From Candidatus Nitrosopumilus sp. (GTDB taxonomy: Archaea; Thermoproteota; Nitrososphaeria; Nitrososphaerales; Nitrosopumilaceae): 9,009 nt of DNA. A program made the position numbers and the translations under genes. The notes beneath the pieces were generated by a model, which was not told the DNA's origin, made no database searches, and saw only the letters and a list, made by a program, of their open reading frames with translations. Numbering within the stretch: position 1 is the first letter of the stretch; the number at the start of each line of letters is the position of its first letter. Below, in pieces: positions 1 to 5,600 of the stretch. The stretch covers positions 1-9,009 of the forward strand of contig JAEMQG010000043.1 in NCBI GenBank assembly GCA_022758935.1. Direction: 5' to 3'.

Positions 1-408
1 TGTTGAATAAACAAGATATTTTGCAGTATTTTTTTGCATTAATTTGGCAATAGTCTGCTGATCTTCATTTGCAACTGCATCAAATAATTCTCTTACATAT
101 TCTTTTGATTTTTCATCTGAAAACACCTTTTCACCTTTCAATTTTTTCAATTCTACAAGCTCTGGGAATTTCATCTTCAAATTATCTGAAATTTTAATTC
201 CCACAAATTCTTCAACTTTTTTCTTTAGCATGGGAAAAACATCATTTGATATTTTCTCTAGATCATCAAATTTTATCTTAAGTGAAAGATCATCTTTTGC
301 TTTATCTGCTAACTGGAAAATTTCTTTTTCTTCATTGATTTCTACAGATAATTGTCCAAATAATGCCTCTGCAAATTCTTCAAATTCGCTCAATTCGTAT
401 GAAATCAT
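1..408 (-). CDS. Hypothetical acidic helical protein, 3' end beyond the window
   Basis: An open frame of 136 codons starts at an ATG (408-406) and runs off the left edge without a stop, so only the N-terminal part is seen. An in-frame TAG lies three codons upstream (417-415), so the start cannot lie further out. The protein is rich in Glu, Lys and Asp, has few glycines, no cysteines and no signal peptide or membrane segment. It reads as a series of amphipathic helices, for example residues 5-19 and 60-70. It starts 80 bp from the divergent methyltransferase gene; the AT-rich stretch at 455-475 could serve both directions. I do not recognise the family. Codon use and composition match real coding sequence: the other strand over this stretch holds only a short overlapping frame. 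The call as a gene is fairly firm; the function is unknown. Confidence 0.72.
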   Translation of the reverse strand, partial: MISYELSEFEEFAEALFGQLSVEINEEKEIFQLADKAKDDLSLKIKFDDLEKISNDVFPMLKKKVEEFVGIKISDNLKMKFPELVELKKLKGEKVFSDEKSKEYVRELFDAVANEDQQTIAKLMQKNTAKYLVYST

Positions 409-459
409 AAAACACTACATTTAACATTATTCCTGTTCTAGATCTAAAGAAATTATTAC

Positions 460-466
460 TTTAAAA
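460..466 (+). promoter_or_regulatory. TATA-like box of the methyltransferase gene
   Basis: TTTAAAA is centred about 26 nt before the ATG at 489, where the archaeal TATA box lies if transcription begins at the start codon. No Shine-Dalgarno sequence is seen, so a leaderless mRNA is inferred. Confidence 0.5.
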
Positions 467-488
467 TTAATTAATTTGTTGTACGAAA

Positions 489-1382
489 ATGCAAGAATTT
501 AGTCTAGATTTTCTAAAGTGTATCAGATGTGGGTCTAAATTAGACCTTGATATATTTAAAAAAGTAATAGAGATTGAAGAGGGAATTCTAGAATGCAAAA
601 AATGTACCTTATGCTTTCCAATAATTAAAAAAATACCTATAATTTGGGATGATTTTTCAAAATACATTTCTGAACGAATTATGTTGGGTGGGAAACTGTT
701 CAATTCTGTATCACACTACAAAATGAAAAAATTTCTTAGAGATTCACTGTCAAATTCTAAACGAAACAACGATGATAGAACAACACTTGAAAATAGATGG
801 ACTGCAATCTATCAAAATAGTCAAAAATCAAAATTTTATTCCTTAATCCAAAATGAATTATCTATTATTCCAAAATCAAAACTAGTTTTAGAATATGGAT
901 GTTCTATTGGGATAATGAGTAACTTTCTTGCAAATTTCCATCAGACTGTATTTGGAATTGATAGATCATTTAGTGCAATTAGTCTTGCAAAAAAAACACA
1001 AAAAGACAACATGGATTATTTTGTCGCTGATTCCCTGTCTCAAATTTTTGGTAAAATGAAATTTGATTTGATTTTAGCTTTAAACATTTTAGAATTCATT
1101 GAGCCCGGTGATCTGCTAAAACATGTTTATCAACAAATTTCCAAAGGCACATTTGTACTATCAGATCCTTATGATTTTGATAGAGGTAAAAATTCAGTTA
1201 AAAAACCACTAAATGAATTATCCCTTAGAAAAACCATTGAAGAAGTGGGATTCAATATTACAACAAAAACAAAAAAACCTTCTTATCTACCGTGGAGTCT
1301 AAAATTAAACTTACGCACAACTCTAAACTATAAAGTAGATTTGATAATTGCGAAAAAGGGCGACACTGATTTCATTTTATAA
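489..1382 (+). CDS. Class I SAM-dependent methyltransferase with N-terminal Trm112-like zinc ribbon
   Basis: This is a 297-residue cytosolic protein. Residues 10-52 form a Trm112-like ribbon: C11-x2-C14, then C36-x2-C39 (with an extra C42) followed by a hydrophobic strand ending in KKIPII. Such modules are known from Trm112 partners and from many archaeal methyltransferases. Residues 132-204 are the SAM-binding Rossmann core: motif I is LVLEYGCSIG (132-141), the acidic residue at the end of strand 2 is D158 in FGIDRS, D181 in VADSLS matches the next SAM-contact strand, and FDLILALNILEFI is motif IV. The C-terminal part (221-297) holds the last strands and an EEVGF segment typical of methyltransferase_11/12 families. 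Motif I is slightly divergent (EYGCSIG rather than ExGCGxG). The substrate is not evident; a small metabolite, lipid or protein are all possible. The ATG start is preceded by a TATA-like box at -26. The next genes start 160 bp downstream. Confidence 0.85.
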   Translation: MQEFSLDFLKCIRCGSKLDLDIFKKVIEIEEGILECKKCTLCFPIIKKIPIIWDDFSKYISERIMLGGKLFNSVSHYKMKKFLRDSLSNSKRNNDDRTTLENRWTAIYQNSQKSKFYSLIQNELSIIPKSKLVLEYGCSIGIMSNFLANFHQTVFGIDRSFSAISLAKKTQKDNMDYFVADSLSQIFGKMKFDLILALNILEFIEPGDLLKHVYQQISKGTFVLSDPYDFDRGKNSVKKPLNELSLRKTIEEVGFNITTKTKKPSYLPWSLKLNLRTTLNYKVDLIIAKKGDTDFIL

Positions 1383-1513
1383 TTTTATAAAATATGGGGT
1401 TTGTAGGTACCATTGAGTCAACACCTGAATACTGTGACGCGAATTTGTATATTGTTAAAAGTCTGATTGATATTTAGACACATTAAAAATCTTTAATGCT
1501 GAAAATCCTTGCC

Positions 1514-1519
1514 TTATAT
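1514..1519 (+). promoter_or_regulatory. TATA-like box of the 1542 small-gene cluster
   Basis: TTATAT is centred about 26 nt upstream of the ATG at 1542. This is the expected spacing for a leaderless archaeal transcript and supports the 35-codon frame as a real gene. Confidence 0.45.
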
Positions 1520-1541
1520 GTCAGTGATGACCTAATTAGAT

Positions 1542-1649
1542 ATGTTAAAAAATCTACTTGCGAAACTCAAACGAAATCAATTAAAAACGTCTGATGTTAA
1601 CGCATTCAAAGAATCTGAAAAAAAGAACCCAGTCCAGGAAGAAAAATAA
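1542..1649 (+). CDS. Basic 35-aa small protein
   Basis: ATG to TAA encodes 35 residues beginning MLKNLLAKLKRNQ and ending NPVQEEK. The N-terminal half is a basic amphipathic helix (Leu at 2, 5, 6, 9 alternating with Lys/Arg); the C-terminal half is charged and polar. No cysteines, no membrane segment. A TATA-like box lies at -26, and the stop codon is directly followed by the ATG of the next small gene with no gap, which suggests one transcript. I do not recognise a family. The gene is supported only by promoter position and by its tight junction with the zinc-finger frame, so the call is moderate. Confidence 0.42.
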   Translation: MLKNLLAKLKRNQLKTSDVNAFKESEKKNPVQEEK

Positions 1650-1754
1650 ATGAAGTACGATTGTAAAGATTGCACTTATCACTGGGAAGGATGGATGGAT
1701 TCCTTTGAGAAGGTACTTGTCCATGAAAAGACTCACTTAAAAAAAACTGAATGA
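1650..1754 (+). CDS. 34-aa single CCHH zinc-finger protein
   Basis: The frame starts at the base after the preceding TAA and encodes 34 residues. Cysteines C5 and C8 (YDCKDC) and histidines H25 and H29 (VHEKTH) give C-x2-C-x16-H-x3-H, a C2H2-type finger with a slightly long middle part containing W12, W15 and F19 as possible core residues. Short single-finger C2H2 proteins are known in archaea and may bind nucleic acid or a protein partner. The abutting stop/start with the 35-aa gene implies co-translation. A third small gene begins 6 nt after this stop. Metal ligands and spacing make chance unlikely, although the length is minimal. The binding target is unknown. Confidence 0.62.
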   Translation: MKYDCKDCTYHWEGWMDSFEKVLVHEKTHLKKTE

Positions 1755-1760
1755 CTTAGT

Positions 1761-1937
1761 ATGGCCGGTTTTCTAGGTGACAAACAAACTAATCTGGTAC
1801 ACCATTTGGCCAAGATGACAAAGGAATGTAAAGTTGTAGATGTGAAATTAAAAGACAGACAATACTTTACTCCCGATACTTTAGAAAACGCAAAAGGTTT
1901 GAATTTCTCTCCTTGTTTGTGGTGTAATGTAGATTAG
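1761..1937 (+). CDS. 58-aa small protein with C-terminal CxxC
   Basis: ATG GCC at 1761 opens a 58-codon frame ending in TAG. The product starts MAGFLGDKQTNLVHHL and ends PCLWCNVD, giving a C-x2-C pair (C52, C55) close to the C terminus and an isolated C23. H14 and H15 could complete a metal site, but this is speculative. The middle (residues 21-48) is mixed charged and aromatic with no membrane segment. It is the last member of a three-gene run, 6 nt after the zinc-finger gene, and is followed by the convergent tbp gene. I do not recognise the family. Its length, tidy spacing and cysteine pair favour a real gene. Confidence 0.55.
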   Translation: MAGFLGDKQTNLVHHLAKMTKECKVVDVKLKDRQYFTPDTLENAKGLNFSPCLWCNVD

Positions 1938-1983
1938 TTTTAAGCTGTCAAAAGATGTAAAATATGTTTATGGGTTTGTCATA

Positions 1984-2544
1984 CTAATCATAAACCATTA
2001 AATTTTTTTCTTCAAGCATACTGTGAATTTGGTGTACTGAACGGTGAATATCCTTTTCAAGTTTAGCGCCCACACACACTAATTTACCTGATGCAAAAAT
2101 TAGGATCACTGTTTTAGGATCTAGCATTCTATGTATTAATCCTGGAAATTGCTCCGGTTCATACATACTTCTAGGTAAAGTTCTAGCGGCCTGTTCCAAA
2201 TTAACTCTGCCTCCAAGATTAATTGATGACACAATATTTTGTATGGTTACCTGTGCTTCATTTTTAATTTTGATTTTACCTTTTCTTAATATCTCCACCA
2301 CTTTGGATACTGCGGTTTCTGCTAATTCTTGGGATTTGGCACCGGTGCACACCATCTTTCCTGAGCTAAAAAGTAGTGTGGCTGTCTTTGGATTTTTTAG
2401 TCTAAAAACTGCACCTGGAAATTGTTCAGGATGATATTCTACATCTGGAAATTTTTTTGTGATATCTACAAGGTCTAATCTTTGATCAATAGTGGCAGAA
2501 GCTACAACATTTACTATTGCAATTAAAGGTCTAGTTTGAGTCAT
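1984..2544 (-). CDS. tbp: TATA-box-binding protein (TBP)
   Basis: This is the archaeal TATA-binding protein, which binds promoter DNA as a saddle and recruits TFB and RNA polymerase. The 186 residues match the usual archaeal length of about 180-190. They form the two characteristic imperfect repeats: the first (about 7-90) has EQFPG (40-44), NPKTATLLF and SGKMVCTGAK (61-70), and the second (about 98-181) repeats them as EQFPG (131-135), DPKTVILIF and SGKLVCVGAK (152-161). The acidic C-terminal tail of some euryarchaeal TBPs is absent. The start is the ATG at 2544-2542, which lies 20 nt after the tfb stop, so the two genes probably form an operon with TFB first. It converges with the small genes ending at 1937. 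Thaumarchaea may hold more than one TBP; I cannot tell whether this is the main copy. Confidence 0.97.
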   Translation of the reverse strand: MTQTRPLIAIVNVVASATIDQRLDLVDITKKFPDVEYHPEQFPGAVFRLKNPKTATLLFSSGKMVCTGAKSQELAETAVSKVVEILRKGKIKIKNEAQVTIQNIVSSINLGGRVNLEQAARTLPRSMYEPEQFPGLIHRMLDPKTVILIFASGKLVCVGAKLEKDIHRSVHQIHSMLEEKNLMVYD

Positions 2545-2564
2545 ATCATTATCAATCTCTGTAG

Positions 2565-3485
2565 CTATACATCTGTATCTTGGTCTAATCTTAAACTCTT
2601 GTATCTGTTTCTTATTGTTACCTCAGTCACATTTGCGGCTTCTGCAATATCACGTTGAGTCATGCTTTCGCTATTTTTGATACACGACAAATAAAGCGCA
2701 GCTGCCGCAAGCCCCATTGGATCCTTACCGGCTGATTCCTCGTGTTCTCGTGCTACTTTGAGTACTTTAGCCGCATATCGTTTTGTCTTTTCTGTGATTC
2801 CAATTTTGCTTGCAATTCTTGAAACACACTGAATCGGATCAACAACTGGCATTTTTAGCTCCAATTCTCTATGTAGCAATCTATAACATCTGGCAATATC
2901 TTTTCTTTTAATGTTACCTGCATCTGAAACATCTTTAAGGGTTCTAGGCGTTTCAGTATCTCTGCATGCAGCATAAAGCGCAGCTGCAATTAAAGCTGAA
3001 ATTGATCTTCCTCTAACCAATCCTTTCTCTAATGCTTTTCTGTAAATATAAGCTGCTTTTTCAATTACTGCATCGGAAAGTGCAAGTTTGTCTTTTAGTC
3101 TGGTTAATTCACTTAAAGCCTGTCTAAGATTTCTATCTGCTGATGCATGAACTTTACTTCTGCTGTCCCATGTTCTCAATCTTTCAATTGTGCTTTTCAT
3201 TGCAGAGGTAAGCGGTTTTCCAGAAGAATCTCTGTTGATTGGATTTATGATAGTAGCAAGTCCTCTATCATGTATGGTAAGAGATGTTGGCGCACCAGTC
3301 CTAGTAGGATCTGCTCCCCCTTCTTTTGAAAATGATTTCCACTCGGGTCCGGGATCCTGCAACATTTCTGAAATCACATAACCGCATTTTCCACAAAACC
3401 TTTCACCAGTCACATTGTCTGTTAACATTCCATTTTTTCCACATCGTGCACAGATAGTGCCTGCATTGATAGCTTGTAAAACCAT
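2565..3485 (-). CDS. tfb: Transcription initiation factor B (TFB)
   Basis: This is the archaeal TFIIB homologue. It binds the TBP-promoter complex, reads the BRE next to the TATA box and positions RNA polymerase. Numbered from the ATG at 3485 it has 306 residues, the normal length. The N-terminal zinc ribbon uses C12-x2-C15 and C31-x2-C34. It is followed by the B-reader/linker region with TRTGAPTSLTIHDRGLATII (about 61-80). Two cyclin-like repeats occupy about 110-206 and 212-300. The second holds a helix-turn-helix (TQRDIAEAANVTEVTIRNRY, about 276-295) that contacts the BRE. An upstream in-frame TTG at 3497 is less likely, because the TATA-like box near 3520 would place transcription start around 3493. 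tbp follows after 20 nt. Thaumarchaea often carry several TFBs; this one has all canonical parts. Confidence 0.96.
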   Translation of the reverse strand: MVLQAINAGTICARCGKNGMLTDNVTGERFCGKCGYVISEMLQDPGPEWKSFSKEGGADPTRTGAPTSLTIHDRGLATIINPINRDSSGKPLTSAMKSTIERLRTWDSRSKVHASADRNLRQALSELTRLKDKLALSDAVIEKAAYIYRKALEKGLVRGRSISALIAAALYAACRDTETPRTLKDVSDAGNIKRKDIARCYRLLHRELELKMPVVDPIQCVSRIASKIGITEKTKRYAAKVLKVAREHEESAGKDPMGLAAAALYLSCIKNSESMTQRDIAEAANVTEVTIRNRYKSLRLDQDTDV

Positions 3486-3515
3486 AAATAAGATCAATAT
3501 TGGTTAGTTTGATTC

Positions 3516-3524
3516 CTATAATAA
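3516..3524 (-). promoter_or_regulatory. TATA-like box of tfb-tbp
   Basis: On the minus strand this reads TTATTATAG, centred about 34 nt before the tfb ATG at 3485. That predicts a leader of roughly 8 nt and excludes the upstream TTG as start. Confidence 0.42.
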
Positions 3525-3796
3525 CTGGTCTATTTGATGATTTTTCATTCAAATATCTGATTATCGTATCATCTGAGATCCATATTCAGTTAACCTTCTC
3601 TAATTTTGTATCATTTTTCACATTTTATGGTAAATTCACGATCAAAAATAGATGTAATTCCGATTTTGATTGTAATTTTGGAAATTTAGAATCAAAATAC
3701 TCCTAATTCTCCTATGATTTTTCTTAGATATAATGGGATAAAATAACAGATTTGTTAAAACCCTACCTTAATACAAGTTCAATATAATCAAGAAAC
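3525..3796. other. Intergenic region between divergent tfb and small zinc-ribbon genes
   Basis: About 270 bp of very AT-rich DNA separate the tfb promoter from the ATG at 3797. Reading frames on either strand are short, start with weak codons or lack protein-like composition. It contains a 9-bp inverted repeat (3663-3671 and 3690-3698) and, near the right end, the AT-rich box TTAATA (3768-3773) about 27 nt before the 3797 start. I see no RNA gene or mobile element here. Confidence 0.5.
3663..3698. repeat. Inverted repeat ATTTTGATT / AATCAAAAT
   Basis: Perfect 9-bp arms lie at 3663-3671 and 3690-3698 with an 18-nt spacer. A related sequence GATCAAAAAT occurs shortly upstream, near 3640. Arm spacing of 27 nt centre to centre could suit a dimeric regulator on the tfb or small-gene promoter, but the AT-rich setting makes chance possible. 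Confidence 0.3.
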
Positions 3797-3907
3797 ATGA
3801 AACATAACAATTGTACAAAATGCAAAGTTTGGATAAGTGACAGGCAAGACAAATATCATAATCATAACTGTGTGGATTGTTCGGATACTCTTTGGTCGAT
3901 GGGATGA
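3797..3907 (+). CDS. 36-aa zinc-ribbon miniprotein
   Basis: ATG to TGA encodes 36 residues with two paired cysteine knuckles: C6-x2-C9 (NCTKC) and C25-x2-C28 (NCVDC), separated by 15 residues that include H21 and H23. This is the layout of a minimal zinc ribbon. W12 and W33 may pack the fold. An AT-rich box lies about 27 nt upstream of the ATG. The stop overlaps the start of the next ribbon gene as ATGA, so the two are almost certainly translated together. I see no further domain. The role is unknown; ribbons of this size usually bind nucleic acid or a protein partner. The other strand has an open frame across the region, but it lacks recognisable features. Confidence 0.62.
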   Translation: MKHNNCTKCKVWISDRQDKYHNHNCVDCSDTLWSMG

Positions 3908-4011
3908 AAGGATTATGCCGTCTATGCAATTCCAGTAATGTGGAAATAATAATTGATTCTGATAAAGTCCCAATTTGTAAAATCTGCCGAGAACGTCTAG
4001 GACTGGATTGA
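3904..4011 (+). CDS. 35-aa zinc-ribbon miniprotein, overlapping the previous gene
   Basis: The ATG lies inside the previous gene's last codons (ATGA overlap), giving a +2 frame change and strong translational coupling. The 35 residues hold C5-x2-C8 (LCRLC) and C25-x2-C28 (ICKIC). Between them is a hydrophobic strand VEIIIDSDKVP, a good match to the beta hairpin of a zinc ribbon. The two ribbon genes share layout (Met-Lys start, first cysteine at 5 or 6, second pair at 25/28) but little other sequence. They could be subunits of one two-ribbon complex, or a split two-domain protein. No partner domain is visible. A hairpin with a T-rich tail follows at 4080-4107. Confidence 0.64.
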   Translation: MKGLCRLCNSSNVEIIIDSDKVPICKICRERLGLD

Positions 4012-4079
4012 TTCCTATTTCATTCTCCTGAAATTGATCCAGTTTCATTAAATGTGCTACTAACATTCACATTGTTTCT

Positions 4080-4107
4080 AATTCTAGACGGCAGAATTGT
4101 TTTTGTT
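4080..4107 (+). terminator. Possible hairpin terminator after the zinc-ribbon pair
   Basis: AATTCT (4080-4085) and AGAATT (4093-4098) form a 6-bp stem around a 7-nt GC-rich loop, followed by GTTTTTGTT. It lies about 70 nt after the 4011 stop. Archaea usually terminate on T-runs alone, so the stem may be incidental. Confidence 0.35.
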
Positions 4108-4186
4108 ACATCTAATCTTATTTCCTTTTAATAAATGCAAAAATGATGGCATCTTTGACACTTTTTTTAATTTTAAAGAATTAACC

Positions 4187-4210
4187 ATTACAAAATAACC
4201 TTTTTGTAAT
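4187..4210. repeat. Perfect 9-bp hairpin ATTACAAAA-N6-TTTTGTAAT
   Basis: Arms are 4187-4195 and 4202-4210 with loop TAACCT. It lies about 50-75 nt upstream of the ATG at 4261, just after a T-run (4162-4168). It may be an operator for the 55-aa gene or part of a termination zone. Confidence 0.4.
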
Positions 4211-4260
4211 TTAATCTTCCCAAACAATGGGTAATTATCCTAGATGATCTCAGTAGAGTT

Positions 4261-4428
4261 ATGGAAGAAAAAACATTAGAACTATTGAGAGAAGATATTC
4301 TTACCTATTGGAAAGACTTGGAAGGTGTAGATTTTGAAGATACAGGGTTCTTAAAAGAACTTAATGCGTGTATAGGGTATTACAACGAGTATAAGCGTGG
4401 GCAGAAAGTAAAACCAATAGAAAAATAA
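4261..4428 (+). CDS. 55-aa small acidic helical protein
   Basis: ATG to TAA encodes 55 residues beginning MEEKTLELLREDILTYWKD and ending KVKPIEK. The first half is a strongly amphipathic acidic helix; a second helix spans about 29-46 (FLKELNACIGYYNEYKRG) and the tail is basic. Single C37, no membrane segment. An AT-rich box TAATTAT (4232-4238) is centred about 26 nt upstream, and a 9-bp hairpin lies further up. The composition is clearly protein-like and fits a small helical-hairpin protein, perhaps an adaptor. I do not recognise the family. Reading continues in the same frame after the stop for another 28 codons (4429-4512), which is noted separately. Confidence 0.55.
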   Translation: MEEKTLELLREDILTYWKDLEGVDFEDTGFLKELNACIGYYNEYKRGQKVKPIEK

Positions 4429-4606
4429 AATCCAAAATCTACTTTGATTGTAATGTATGATGGAAAAAAAGAAATCGCTATAGATACCCAAAAGTTTTTC
4501 AGATATGTAAATTAAGCGGCAAGTAAAAATACGATGATCCTGATCTGTACATGGTAAATTATGATATAACTACATTTATTTTCTAATGTGCTTGTGCTTA
4601 ATACAG

Positions 4607-4720
4607 ATGAAATACTGTCATGATTGTCTAACTCCGATTAGCCGTAACTCTCCAGAGGAATACTGCAGTTTCTGTAAAAGAGACAGAGATAATAAAAAAA
4701 TCACCGATGTTAAGGTGTAA
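4607..4720 (+). CDS. 37-aa zinc-ribbon miniprotein
   Basis: ATG to TAA encodes 37 residues with C4-x2-C7 (YCHDC) and C20-x2-C23 (YCSFC) separated by a 12-residue loop ISRNSPEEY, a textbook small zinc ribbon. A basic stretch KRDRDNKK follows the second knuckle. It could contact nucleic acid, as in HypF- or A-ribbon-like knuckles. An AT-rich box (TTTATTTT, 4575-4582) lies about 28 nt upstream of the ATG. A T-rich run (4723-4728) just after the stop could end the transcript. It is the third ribbon of this size in 900 bp but stands alone. Function unknown. Confidence 0.65.
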   Translation: MKYCHDCLTPISRNSPEEYCSFCKRDRDNKKITDVKV

Positions 4721-4840
4721 TCTTTTTCTATAAATTCAAAAAATACCATGTGTTTTCTAAATTTGTTTTGAATCCGGTTGGAAAATTACATGCCAAATAT
4801 CCCTACATAATAAAAAATCTTGAAAAGTTCAACGTATTCA

Positions 4841-4846
4841 TATATT
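4841..4846 (+). promoter_or_regulatory. TATA-like box of the RHH gene
   Basis: TATATT is centred about 26 nt before the ATG at 4869, implying a leaderless mRNA. Confidence 0.5.
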
Positions 4847-4868
4847 CAACTAATGATAATAATAGAAT

Positions 4869-5213
4869 ATGAAGGATAGAGGTTTAAACAACGACGTACA
4901 TAAAGAATTCCATCATAGACCGTCTTCAGGAAAAAGCAAACTCCCAATAAAAAATCTACCCAATGTGGAATTATTTGAAAATGATGCATTAAACAAACAA
5001 AAAATACAAAGGAACAAGACATCATCTGAACCACTAAAGCATATGAGTATGATGTTCCCTTGGGATCTATATGTCAAACTCCTAGAATATTCAAACAAAA
5101 CGGGAATGCCAGTTACAGAAACAATAGTTGAAGCATTACAACAATATTTGCTTAAAAAAACAACTGAGAATCAAGAAATCAAAAAATTAAATGAGAAAGC
5201 AAGAAAGTTTTAA
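4869..5213 (+). CDS. Ribbon-helix-helix (CopG-like) DNA-binding protein
   Basis: This is a 114-residue cytosolic protein with a disordered, basic and polar N-terminal arm (1-55), followed by a ribbon-helix-helix motif. The presumed strand is HMSMMFP (58-64), helix A is WDLYVKLLEYSNKTG (65-79), and helix B is PVTETIVEALQQYLLKK (81-97). The G-x-P-V-T-E/S-x-I-V-E-A-L pattern and the following YL are typical of MetJ/Arc/CopG-type domains, which dimerise through the strand and place it in the DNA major groove. A charged tail (98-114) follows. The long N-terminal extension is unusual for a plain CopG protein. There is no adjacent toxin gene, so a free-standing regulator is more likely than an antitoxin; its own promoter or the nearby small genes are possible targets. 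The start is supported by a TATA-like box at -26. Confidence 0.72.
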   Translation: MKDRGLNNDVHKEFHHRPSSGKSKLPIKNLPNVELFENDALNKQKIQRNKTSSEPLKHMSMMFPWDLYVKLLEYSNKTGMPVTETIVEALQQYLLKKTTENQEIKKLNEKARKF

Positions 5214-5363
5214 AGTGAACGTTCTGATGCATAACACGAGTTTGATACTTTAGAAAAAACGATAAACAAGGAAATTCAAAAATTTTTTTAATCTTGGATT
5301 GTACTTTGTCTAATCTATTTACCATTAAATATAATTAAAAACAAATGCATTCACCTTATTAGC

Positions 5364-5386
5364 GTCACATCAATCATTACTGTGAC
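5364..5386. repeat. Inverted repeat GTCACA-N11-TGTGAC
   Basis: Perfect 6-bp arms at 5364-5369 and 5381-5386 lie 21 nt beyond the stop of the minus-strand cysteine-rich miniprotein. On the minus strand a T-rich stretch follows some 40 nt later (TTTGTTTTTAATT), so a role in transcript ending is possible. The spacing also resembles a dyad operator. Confidence 0.35.
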
Positions 5387-5406
5387 AAGACGATTCTCAA
5401 TAACAA

Positions 5407-5505
5407 TCATGGTGCCCAATGACAATCACAATTACATCCTTTCTGACATCTCATTCTTTTACAATCGGAACAAATTTTTTGTCTCCAAGTTGAAGCATTA
5501 CTCAT
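5407..5505 (-). CDS. 32-aa protein with six cysteines (metal-binding candidate)
   Basis: ATG at 5505-5503 to TGA at 5409-5407 encodes 32 residues with cysteines at 12, 15, 20, 24, 26 and 28, followed by H29. The core reads ICSDCKRMRCQKGCNCDCHW: one C-x2-C pair, then a C-x-C-x-C-H cluster. Six cysteines and a histidine in 18 residues would bind one or two metal ions (Zn, Cu or Fe-S) and recall metallothionein-like or ribbon peptides, but I recognise no family. No signal peptide, so it should act in the cytosol. An AT-rich box (TTAATTAG on the minus strand, 5527-5534) is centred about 25 nt upstream, and another possible small frame ends 2 nt before the ATG. The cysteine density argues strongly against chance. 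Confidence 0.58.
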   Translation of the reverse strand: MSNASTWRQKICSDCKRMRCQKGCNCDCHWAP

Positions 5506-5507
5506 GA

Positions 5508-5600
5508 CTATACTATTGATTTCAATCTAATTAACCAACTGTATAATCCATATAAGGAACATTGATCTAATTCTATTGGCGTAGTGGTGTGAGTTTGCAT
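5508..5600 (-). CDS. Possible 30-aa leader ORF before the cysteine-rich gene
   Basis: A 30-codon frame (MQTHTTTPIELDQCSLYGLY...) ends with TAG two bases before the ATG of the cysteine-rich miniprotein. An AT-rich box near 5621-5628 sits about 25 nt before its ATG. The C-terminal half is hydrophobic and aromatic (LYGLYSWLIRL), possibly a short amphipathic helix. The tight junction suggests coupling, but its sequence also holds the proposed promoter of the downstream gene, so only one of the two may be right. Low confidence. Confidence 0.27.
   Translation of the reverse strand: MQTHTTTPIELDQCSLYGLYSWLIRLKSIV

Noticed and set aside
1394..1477. 27-codon plus-strand frame after the methyltransferase
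   Set aside because: It starts only 12 nt after the stop with no clear promoter of its own or motif; too short to support by sequence alone.
3500..3706. 68-codon plus-strand frame upstream of the small genes
   Set aside because: It begins with TTG inside the tfb promoter and gives an unstructured Ser/Phe/Ile-rich product, typical of AT-rich noncoding DNA.
3788..4066. 92-codon minus-strand frame opposite the two zinc-ribbon genes
   Set aside because: Its product shows no domain or regular pattern. The plus strand has two frames with exact CxxC pairs and an ATGA overlap, which explains the region better.
4869..5213. Toxin-antitoxin pair containing the RHH protein
   Set aside because: No toxin-like frame is adjacent on the same strand on either side.
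5174..5325. 51-codon minus-strand frame running antisense into the RHH gene
   Set aside because: Phe/Leu/His-rich product without pattern and largely the complement of the RHH coding strand and its A-rich tail.
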